From positions 1 through 5,137 of the forward strand of contig CAMHBN010000159.1 of the NCBI GenBank assembly GCA_946183385.1: a DNA stretch of 5,137 nucleotides, written 5' to 3'. Below are positions 1 through 5,137 of the stretch, in pieces (positions within the stretch are counted from its first letter, which is position 1; the number at the start of each line of letters is the position of its first letter). The notes beneath the pieces were generated by a model. The model made no database searches. It was not told where the DNA came from and worked only from the letters and a program-made list of their open reading frames with translations. The stretch comes from an uncultured Ruminococcus sp. Its GTDB lineage: Bacteria > Bacillota > Clostridia > Oscillospirales > Ruminococcaceae. Made by a program: the position numbers and the translations under genes.

Positions 1-2171
1 ATTACATCGTTGTAAAGGATGATACGGGCGTTTCGGGTACACAGTACGGTATACTGGAGAAGGCATTTGATACGAAAATCGACGGCGATAAAGTTATGTG
101 GACGAACTGGAAAACGCTCAGGCAGTACCAGATGAACAAGTCCCATCCGTTCAGCATTTCCGATAACGTATATGACGGACTTCTCCGCGACTCCATGAGC
201 TATTTCTATCAGAACCGCTCAGGTGTTACGATAGAGCAGCAGTATATAAAGAATGAGGACGCCGCTTCTCTTGCTCACGAGAAGTTCGGTCACAATCCCG
301 ATACCGCTTATGTTCAGCCCAAGTGGGTAAATTATTACTCCGATAAGTTTGACGGCAACAAGGATTATGAGATAACAGCTACAAACGGCTGGTATGAATC
401 GGGCAATCACAGCAAATGTGTTGTCAGCGGCGGTTTCTCTGTATGGACGCTCCAGAATATGTATGAGATGTCCAAGCACCTTGGCGCCGATGAGAAGTGG
501 GAGGACGGCAAGTCCATCCTTATTCCTCAGGACAAGAACAATGCCGAGGGCTCTCCCGATGCACTCGATGAGGCGAGGGTCGAGCTACAGTGGATGTTCG
601 ATATGATGGTAAAGTCTGACGACCCGTATTTCGGTGAGGACGCAGGACTTGTTTATCACAAGATGCAGGACCACAAATGGACAGGTCTTGCTGTACACGC
701 ATGGATATATGAAGGCTATGACAATGTGACCCGCATCGTTATGCCGCCGACGTATTCGGCTACATTCAATATGGTGGCGTGTGCCGCTCAGGCAGCACGT
801 CTCTGGGAAGGTATCGACGACGAATTCGCCGCGAAGTGCCTCGAAAATGCCAAGACAGGTCTTGCTGCTGCGGAAAAGCATAAAGCGGACTGGTACGACA
901 AGAACGGTACTTCCGCAGAGCAGTACGACGTCAAAGGCGTGAACAACATAGAAGGCGATGTTTATTTCGCTCCTCTTGATCAGGCGATAGGCGGAGACCC
1001 GTATGGTGACTATTACGTTACTGACGAATACTACTGGGCGCTTTGCGAGCTTTTCGCTACAACAGGCGATGAGGAATACTATGACAAGCTGAAGGTATAC
1101 AAGAATCCTAATGATCCCACGGCTATGGACAAGGCTTTCAGTCTTACGGCCAATATCTGCGGCGGCGAGAACAACGGTTCGTTCAGCTCGTTCAACTGGG
1201 GCTGCACGGCAGGTCTCGGCACGCTGTCGCTCTATCTCAACAATGAGCGGCTCAGCGAGGAGGACTCTGCGGCTGTGAAGGCTTCGATATGCAAGGCTGC
1301 TGATTGCTACCTCGAACAGGAAGATAATTCGGGTATGGGAATACCTTACGACGGAACAATCTTTATTGATGAAGTTAGTAGCGGTATTGTTGAGCCAAAT
1401 GATTTTTCGGGTTATGAATTCGGGTCAAATGCGTATGTTGTGAATAATGCGATAGTAATGGCTTACGCTTACGATGCAACCCAGACTCCCAAGTACATCA
1501 GCGGTGCTTCGACTGCTATGGACTACATCTTCGGACGCAACGGCAACGACTTCTCGTACGTGTCGGGCTACGGCGACACTGAGTCGGGCTCTGTTATGCA
1601 GTATCCTCATCACAGGCTGTGGGCTAACGGCGTTGACCCCGATTTCCCGAAGGCTCCCGCAGGCGTACTGTGCGGAGGTCCTAACGACGCGGTCAACGAC
1701 GATTACATCCGCGGTATGGGATTGAAGAGGGGGGCTCTCGCAAGCCAGAAGTGCTATGTTGATTCGGGTGAGGCGTGGTCTGTGAATGAGACGGCGCTCA
1801 ACTGGAACGCTCCCCTTGCGTGGATAACCTCCTACCTTGACGATGTAGCTCCCACGGTCAGCGACTTTTCGGGCGAATCGACAGGTACAACAACGACCGT
1901 ATCGGGCACCGCTCCCTGCACATCTACATGGGGCGATGCCAATCTGGACGGAAGGGTAACTATCGCAGATGCAACGGCTATCCTCCAGTCTATTGCCAAC
2001 AAGGACAAGTATGAGCTGAAGCCGCAGGGTAAGGCTAATGCCGACATCGTTGATAACGGCGACGGCGTGACCTCCAAGGATGCTCTGGCAATACAGATGC
2101 TTGATGCGAAGGCTATCAGCGTGACCGACCTGCCGATAACATCGGATAAGCTGTCCTTTTCGGAAAACTGA
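1..2171 (+). CDS. Dockerin-bearing GH9 glycoside hydrolase (cellulase-like), 5'-truncated, with altered catalytic-base motif
   Basis: The frame is open from base 3 to the TGA at 2169-2171, giving 722 visible residues; the true start lies left of the window and the ATG at 96 is internal. Numbering from base 3, residues 1-50 are the end of an N-terminal Ig-like module (SHPFSISDNVYDGLLRDS junction), 53-615 a GH9 (alpha/alpha)6 catalytic domain, 617-642 a Thr/Ser-rich linker, and 643-712 a dockerin. GH9 landmarks include SPDALDEAR, WTGL, a GDVYFAPLDQ stretch, YPHHR followed by LWAN, and GGPN. Also present is a full match to the second GH9 signature (Y-x-D-x4-W-x3-E-x-A-x3-N-A) with the proton-donor Glu at residue 596. 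The other catalytic motif is abnormal: DAGDH is replaced by ESGNH (132-136), so the usual catalytic base is Asn135. Known family members cleave beta-1,4-glucans by inversion; activity here is doubtful. The dockerin predicts export and attachment to a cellulosome scaffoldin. The order Ig-like/GH9 and the PHHR-LWAN style resemble the CelD/CbhA branch. The family call is very secure; catalytic competence is not. Confidence 0.95.
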   Translation, partial: YIVVKDDTGVSGTQYGILEKAFDTKIDGDKVMWTNWKTLRQYQMNKSHPFSISDNVYDGLLRDSMSYFYQNRSGVTIEQQYIKNEDAASLAHEKFGHNPDTAYVQPKWVNYYSDKFDGNKDYEITATNGWYESGNHSKCVVSGGFSVWTLQNMYEMSKHLGADEKWEDGKSILIPQDKNNAEGSPDALDEARVELQWMFDMMVKSDDPYFGEDAGLVYHKMQDHKWTGLAVHAWIYEGYDNVTRIVMPPTYSATFNMVACAAQAARLWEGIDDEFAAKCLENAKTGLAAAEKHKADWYDKNGTSAEQYDVKGVNNIEGDVYFAPLDQAIGGDPYGDYYVTDEYYWALCELFATTGDEEYYDKLKVYKNPNDPTAMDKAFSLTANICGGENNGSFSSFNWGCTAGLGTLSLYLNNERLSEEDSAAVKASICKAADCYLEQEDNSGMGIPYDGTIFIDEVSSGIVEPNDFSGYEFGSNAYVVNNAIVMAYAYDATQTPKYISGASTAMDYIFGRNGNDFSYVSGYGDTESGSVMQYPHHRLWANGVDPDFPKAPAGVLCGGPNDAVNDDYIRGMGLKRGALASQKCYVDSGEAWSVNETALNWNAPLAWITSYLDDVAPTVSDFSGESTGTTTTVSGTAPCTSTWGDANLDGRVTIADATAILQSIANKDKYELKPQGKANADIVDNGDGVTSKDALAIQMLDAKAISVTDLPITSDKLSFSEN
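1929..2138 (+). other. Dockerin domain of the GH9 protein (two Ca-binding repeats, second loop extended)
   Basis: This is a protein domain inside the GH9 CDS. The first F-hand loop, DANLDGRVTIAD (bases 1935-1970), has Asp/Asn at positions 1, 3, 5 and 12, as expected for calcium binding, followed by a helix ending in LQSIAN. A spacer KDKYELKPQGKANA leads to the second loop, DIVDNGDGVTSKD (2043-2081). That loop has 13 residues instead of the usual 12 and is followed by an ALAIQ helix. The LQSIAN/GKANAD arrangement is the style I associate with Ruminococcus flavefaciens and R. champanellensis dockerins rather than Clostridium thermocellum ones. Residues at the usual cohesin-contact positions differ between halves (Ile-Ala versus Ser-Lys), so the domain lacks the internal symmetry linked to dual-mode binding. 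The partner scaffoldin cannot be named from this window. Confidence 0.9.
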
Positions 2172-2188
2172 AACGGTGCATTAATGTC

Positions 2189-2236
2189 AGCAGCAAGGCG
2201 GAAACGGGAAGCTGAAAGCATTTGCTTTTGTTGCTT
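2189..2236 (+). other. Imperfect stem-loop in the GH9-GGDEF intergenic region
   Basis: The 103-base gap contains a local hairpin, AAGC/GCTT (2209-2212 with 2233-2236) stacked on AAAGC/GCTTT (2215-2219 with 2224-2228) around an ATTT loop. It competes with a longer pairing, AGCAGCAA (2189-2196) with TTGTTGCT (2228-2235), which is complete if one G-U pair is allowed. No T-run follows, so it is not a convincing intrinsic terminator. It could be a processing or mRNA-stabilising structure between two co-transcribed genes, or chance. The rest of the gap holds only the ribosome binding site of the next gene. Confidence 0.3.
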
Positions 2237-2260
2237 ATCGGGAATCCATAGTATTATTTC

Positions 2261-2268
2261 GAGGTGAT
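2261..2268 (+). promoter_or_regulatory. Strong ribosome binding site for the GGDEF gene
   Basis: GAGGTGAT matches the 16S anti-Shine-Dalgarno sequence over all eight bases and lies six bases before the ATG at 2275. This fixes the start codon and predicts efficient translation independent of the upstream gene. Confidence 0.9.
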
Positions 2269-2274
2269 AGAATT

Positions 2275-3441
2275 ATGAAAGATTCAGCATTATATATATC
2301 CTATATCATAACCGAAATCTTCTGTATTCTCTTTTCGATAGGCATTATCATGAAAGCGAATAAAAATGTCGGAACAGACCTCCAGATGCGTCACTTCAAG
2401 GGTATGTCACTATTCTTTATCCTTTATCTCATGAGTGACTGCTTCTGGGCTCTCGGGCAGGGCGGCTTGATCCCTTTCGATGCATTGATGAACAAGGTGA
2501 CAAGCGCTTGCGGTCTGGTTGCTATAACGCTCCTGACATTAGGCTGGTGTATGTTTGTACTTTATCGTATTGACCAGAACAATATGAAAAGTATCAGGTG
2601 CCTGAAAAGACTTCATTATGTTGTTGCGGCTGTAGACTGCGTTCTGACGGTATCCTCGTGCGTGACAAATTTCTATTTTTACATCGACAAAGACAATGTT
2701 TATCAGCTGGGGAAAGGGTACACGGTCCATCTCATCTTTATTTTCATTCAGTTATTCGGCAGCGGAATCTACTCTTTTATGCAGAGCATACTAAATAAGC
2801 AGGTCAAGATACGAAAAGAATACCGTTTGCCTTTGCTGTTCATAATCATACCGTCAGCGGCTGCTGTTCTCGAAGGCATTCTGCCATTGACTCCGATAGT
2901 GCCGCTGGGCACTTTCCTTCCGATACTTCTTGCTTTTCTTGAGATACAGAACAGCGAGATATATTCCGATGCCCTTACAGGTCTGAACAACCGAAGGAGA
3001 ATGGAGATATTTCTTCAGGACATGATGCATGACGCTTCCGAGGAGAAGCCTTTCAGGCTACACATGATCGACGTGAATGATTTTAAGCAGGTCAACGATA
3101 AGTTCGGTCATATTGTCGGAGATAAGACGCTTCAGCTTGTGGCCGATGCTCTCCGCAATGTGTCAGAAAGAATGCACGGATTCTGTGCAAGGTATGGCGG
3201 AGACGAATTTGTATTGATATCCGTTTCCGATCAGCCGATACAGGAACCGCTGCAAAAAGAAGTCAATGAGCTCAGAGCCCGCTGTGCCGACCTGTTGCCA
3301 ATGATAACTGTGAGTACAGGCTCTGCGAAATGTACATCGGGTGCGATAACCGCATCTCAGCTTATTGCGTTGGCTGATGAACAGTTGTACATTCAGAAGG
3401 AAGCCTACCACGGAAAAAAGAATAATGAACTCGATAAATGA
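2275..3441 (+). CDS. Seven-transmembrane diguanylate cyclase (GGDEF domain)
   Basis: This 388-residue protein should synthesise c-di-GMP from two GTP at the cytoplasmic membrane. Hydrophobic segments at about 6-26, 44-62, 76-98, 114-136, 149-170, 185-204 and 207-224 suggest seven membrane helices that act as the sensory or dimerising part. I do not recognise a named sensor family there. The GGDEF domain follows directly (about 228-385). It begins with DALTGLNNRR (232-241) and has the metal/nucleotide segment DVNDFKQVNDKFGH (266-279) and an intact GGDEF at 308-312, so it is predicted active. The primary inhibitory site, RxxD with Asp six residues before GGDEF, reads R299-M-H-G302; the Asp is lost, so classic product feedback at that site is unlikely. 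No EAL or HD-GYP domain is fused. The ATG is fixed by a perfect ribosome binding site. The gene lies 103 bases after the GH9 gene on the same strand without an obvious terminator between them, so co-transcription is possible, and it ends at a strong terminator. Confidence 0.93.
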   Translation: MKDSALYISYIITEIFCILFSIGIIMKANKNVGTDLQMRHFKGMSLFFILYLMSDCFWALGQGGLIPFDALMNKVTSACGLVAITLLTLGWCMFVLYRIDQNNMKSIRCLKRLHYVVAAVDCVLTVSSCVTNFYFYIDKDNVYQLGKGYTVHLIFIFIQLFGSGIYSFMQSILNKQVKIRKEYRLPLLFIIIPSAAAVLEGILPLTPIVPLGTFLPILLAFLEIQNSEIYSDALTGLNNRRRMEIFLQDMMHDASEEKPFRLHMIDVNDFKQVNDKFGHIVGDKTLQLVADALRNVSERMHGFCARYGGDEFVLISVSDQPIQEPLQKEVNELRARCADLLPMITVSTGSAKCTSGAITASQLIALADEQLYIQKEAYHGKKNNELDK

Positions 3442-3452
3442 ATTATATGATG

Positions 3453-3482
3453 AAAAATGCAGCCATAAGGGCTGCATTTTTT
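3453..3482. terminator. Bidirectional intrinsic terminator between the convergent GGDEF and MATE genes
   Basis: A perfect 12-bp inverted repeat (3453-3464 with 3470-3481) encloses a 5-base loop, ATAAG. The stem core is TGCAGCC/GGCTGCA. On the + strand it runs into six T (3477-3482); on the - strand the A-run 3453-3457 becomes five T. It sits 11 bases after the GGDEF stop and 34 bases beyond the MATE stop, so it can serve both genes. Confidence 0.93.
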
Positions 3483-3516
3483 GATATTGATGAAGTTGTT
3501 GATACCGTGTCGTTTT

Positions 3517-4935
3517 TCATGAGTTGTGATTGCTTTCAGATAGCTGAGGCGAATTCGTGATATTTTTCAGCCACCGTTCCTTTTTCAGCCAGAAATGAAA
3601 GACCGTCACCTTGAGTATATCGAGCAGCTTTATGCACATATACATCATAACAGGTCCGATATTGGTCAGGAATCCGAGCAGAAACAGCATCGGCAGCATT
3701 ATCAGTATCGTTATCGAGGAGTCGGCATACGCGCCCATAGCGGTATCACCACCCGCTCTGGCGACTGCCTGCTGCGCGTTGAGATAGACCCACAGCGGCA
3801 TGAGTATCGACATAAGGATGACCATCTGCCTGCATATACTTACGGCGTTGTCGCTGAGACGCCCGAACACGACGGGGATAAACAGCGTTGTCGCGAGTCC
3901 GAAAAGCCCCATGAATACGCCGAATACTGCCGAGCCTGAAAGCAGCCATGTTTTCTCGCGCCGAGCTTTTTCAAGGTTGCCCATGCCGAGCGTTTTTCCG
4001 AGTATTACGCCTGTTGCTGAATATATACCGCCGAACGCGACGAAGAAGAGGTTGGCGAACGTGAAGCTCGAAGCCATTCCCGATACGACATCTGCGCCTC
4101 CTCTGCCATTGTAGATGGCAGTAGTCAGCGTCTCGGAGAGTATCCATACCATCTCGCAGAAGAGCACGAGTGAGCCCTTTCTGAGTATCCTTCCGAATAG
4201 CTTTCTGTCGATTCCGAGAAGCTCTGTCAGCCTGACCGCGAAGTCGGGCTTTGTTTTCACGTAGATGATGATGAATACGGCGACCTCAAGCGTTCTTGCG
4301 ATGACAGTCGCGAGAGCCGCTCCGCGCACTCCGAGCATGGGGAAACCTAGGTTTCCGTATATCAGCAGGTAATTGAAGAGCGTGTTTGTGAGAGTAGCTA
4401 TGATAGTCACAATGAGAGGAGCTTTTACCCGTCCCATATCCTTGAGTGAGCTTGCGATACACATTGATACAGTCATCGGAATGCCCATGAAGAATACTGT
4501 TTGTATGTATTTTACACCCTCGTCGAGAATGAGCTCTGCCTCGGTGTTGCCGATAAGCATGAGTGACAGTATCTGCCGCGGGAATACTATGCACACGAAC
4601 AGAAACGGAACGAACGAGGCAAGCCCCATTGCGAGCTTGAAGCGGAAAGCCTGTTTCATACCATTTTTGTCGCCCGCACCGAAAAACTGCGTCATGAAAA
4701 TACCGCCCGCCATGCATATCGCGTTGAGGTAGACCCAGAAAATGAACAGCACCTGTCCCGCGACGTTTACTCCCGACATTGAGACGTCTCCGAGCCCCGA
4801 GACCATGAAGTTGTCAACGAGGGATACAAGGCTCTGTATCAGCGACTGTAGCATTATCGGAACAGCGATGGAAAGTGCTCTCCTGTAGAATACGAGCGGA
4901 CCGAACAGTCTGCTCTTGGTTGTTGTGATCTGCAC
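3517..4935 (-). CDS. MATE-family multidrug/cation-coupled efflux transporter
   Basis: The 472-residue integral membrane protein has about twelve hydrophobic segments in two similar halves, the normal size and layout for bacterial MATE (NorM/DinF-like) transporters. These export organic cations, drugs or metabolites using a Na+ or H+ gradient. Family hallmarks are PIMLQSLIQSLVSLVDNFMV in the first helix with Asp41 at the conserved acidic position, and an ASSLKDMGRVKAPL loop after the fourth helix (161-174). Also typical are LGVRGAALATVIAR (201-214) and the second-half counterpart NAQQAVARAGGDT (386-398). Glu261 in the seventh helix sits about where NorM proteins carry a coupling Glu; this is inferred by position. 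The start is GTG at 4935: an AAGGGAG site lies eight bases upstream, an in-frame TAG lies seven codons upstream, and the first internal Met (28) would remove much of helix 1. It is a single-gene unit with its own promoter. The substrate cannot be told from sequence. Confidence 0.93.
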   Translation of the reverse strand: MQITTTKSRLFGPLVFYRRALSIAVPIMLQSLIQSLVSLVDNFMVSGLGDVSMSGVNVAGQVLFIFWVYLNAICMAGGIFMTQFFGAGDKNGMKQAFRFKLAMGLASFVPFLFVCIVFPRQILSLMLIGNTEAELILDEGVKYIQTVFFMGIPMTVSMCIASSLKDMGRVKAPLIVTIIATLTNTLFNYLLIYGNLGFPMLGVRGAALATVIARTLEVAVFIIIYVKTKPDFAVRLTELLGIDRKLFGRILRKGSLVLFCEMVWILSETLTTAIYNGRGGADVVSGMASSFTFANLFFVAFGGIYSATGVILGKTLGMGNLEKARREKTWLLSGSAVFGVFMGLFGLATTLFIPVVFGRLSDNAVSICRQMVILMSILMPLWVYLNAQQAVARAGGDTAMGAYADSSITILIMLPMLFLLGFLTNIGPVMMYMCIKLLDILKVTVFHFWLKKERWLKNITNSPQLSESNHNS

Positions 4936-4943
4936 TTTTATGT

Positions 4944-4950
4944 CTCCCTT
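4944..4950 (-). promoter_or_regulatory. Ribosome binding site deciding the GTG start of the MATE gene
   Basis: On the - strand AAGGGAG is followed by eight bases (ACATAAAA) and then GTG at 4935-4933. No in-frame ATG lies nearby, and an in-frame TAG upstream rules out a longer protein, so this site supports the non-ATG start. Confidence 0.8.
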
Positions 4951-4962
4951 AATCTATGGTAG

Positions 4963-4981
4963 CAGCTTCTTCCGAAGCCTG
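4963..4981 (-). promoter_or_regulatory. GNRA-capped hairpin in the MATE 5' leader
   Basis: In the predicted leader RNA, GCTTC-GGAA-GAAGC forms a 5-bp stem with a GGAA (GNRA) tetraloop. A CA/TG pair extends it across one bulged G. It lies about 13 bases before the ribosome binding site and roughly 20 bases after the predicted transcription start. There is no following U-run, so it is not a terminator. I match it to no riboswitch class; it may affect translation or mRNA stability, or be incidental. Confidence 0.4.
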
Positions 4982-5004
4982 TTGATTTTCAGCAAGTGTT
5001 CATT

Positions 5005-5033
5005 ATCATACCACAACTTTTGCGCGGTGTCAA
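5005..5033 (-). promoter_or_regulatory. Near-consensus sigma-A promoter for the MATE gene (extended -10)
   Basis: On the - strand a perfect -35 TTGACA (5033-5028) is followed by a 17-base spacer and -10 TATGAT (5010-5005). A TG dinucleotide one base ahead of the -10 makes it an extended -10. Transcription should start near 4998, leaving a leader of about 60 bases before the GTG at 4935. Confidence 0.85.
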
Positions 5034-5063
5034 GATATATTTTATTTTCTGAACGACAAATGC

Positions 5064-5097
5064 TTTTAAAAATATTAATTTATTTATTTATATTATG
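5064..5097 (+). promoter_or_regulatory. A/T-rich UP-like element between the divergent promoters
   Basis: Thirty-four bases that are almost entirely A/T, with A- and T-tracts and three tandem TTTA units (5079-5090), lie immediately upstream of the rightward -35 box. This placement and composition suit an UP element contacted by the RNA polymerase alpha subunit. The call rests on composition and position only. Confidence 0.5.
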
Positions 5098-5126
5098 TTG
5101 ACAATTTAGCGCGTTTATGGTATATT
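5098..5126 (+). promoter_or_regulatory. Near-consensus sigma-A promoter firing rightward out of the window
   Basis: A perfect -35 TTGACA (5098-5103), a 17-base spacer and -10 TATATT (5121-5126, five of six consensus) are present. TG at 5118-5119 gives an extended -10. Transcription should start near 5133, four bases before the window ends, so the gene it drives is not visible. With the A/T-rich tract upstream it should be a strong promoter. Confidence 0.85.
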
Positions 5127-5137
5127 GATATAAGTGT

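Noticed and set aside
96..98. ATG at 96 as the start of the GH9 gene
   Set aside because: The frame is open to the window edge, upstream residues fit the end of the N-terminal Ig-like module, and no ribosome binding site precedes it.
1832..2221. 129-codon minus-strand reading frame opposite the dockerin region
   Set aside because: It is antisense to a well-supported coding region, has no recognisable domain and looks like a shadow of GC-rich codons.
2209..2236. Stem-loop after the GH9 stop as an intrinsic terminator
   Set aside because: The stem is short and interrupted, and ATCGGGAATCC rather than a T-run follows it.
2228..2257. TTGTTG-18-TATTAT as a promoter for the GGDEF gene
   Set aside because: The -35 matches only three of six consensus bases, and the start would fall inside the ribosome binding site.
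4286..4717. 143-codon minus-strand frame inside the MATE gene
   Set aside because: It is an alternate frame of the MATE coding strand; its His/Arg-rich translation has no domain and the MATE frame is clearly the real one.
5079..5090. Three tandem TTTA units as a functional repeat array
   Set aside because: Too short and low-complexity; better explained as part of the A/T-rich promoter upstream region.
4916..5101. 61-codon plus-strand frame across the MATE start and the intergenic region
   Set aside because: It starts with TTG without a ribosome binding site, overlaps the MATE start and promoters, and its composition reflects A/T-rich non-coding DNA.
4994..5137. AAGTGT near both predicted divergent transcription starts (4994-4999 and 5132-5137) as operator half-sites
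   Set aside because: A six-base match is expected by chance at this scale and no longer shared palindrome was visible.

Overview
The window looks like chromosomal DNA from an anaerobic, cellulosome-forming Firmicute, most likely a Ruminococcus close to R. flavefaciens or R. champanellensis. Three things point there: a dockerin of the ruminococcal style (first half ending in a LQSIANKDKY-type segment, then GKANAD before the second half) on a family 9 cellulase, consensus Gram-positive promoters and Shine-Dalgarno sites, and a multi-pass membrane GGDEF protein typical of gut clostridia. The genus is inferred from motif resemblance only.

Layout. Bases 1-2171 (+) hold the 3' part of a secreted, dockerin-bearing GH9 glycoside hydrolase; its signal peptide and most of its N-terminal Ig-like module lie left of the window. 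A 103-base gap follows, with an imperfect stem-loop but no convincing terminator. Next is a seven-helix membrane diguanylate cyclase (2275-3441, +). A 12-bp hairpin with T-runs on both strands (3453-3482) ends this gene and also the convergent MATE-family efflux transporter (3517-4935, -). The right-hand 200 bases are a divergent control region. It has a near-consensus promoter with a structured leader for the MATE gene, and a second near-consensus promoter (5098-5126, +) firing rightward at a gene outside the window.

The genes do not form one evident pathway. The cellulase would act outside the cell, docked on a scaffoldin. The GGDEF protein would make c-di-GMP at the membrane and could be co-transcribed with the cellulase. 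The MATE gene is a separate transcription unit.

The most interesting point is in the cellulase. The catalytic-base motif of GH9 enzymes, normally DAGDH, reads ESGNH here, so the base Asp is Asn and its partner Asp is Glu. The C-terminal catalytic Glu signature is intact, as are the overall fold motifs and the dockerin. This suggests a non-catalytic or mechanistically altered cellulosome subunit. I found no clearly new multi-gene system, CRISPR array, mobile element, tRNA or rRNA.
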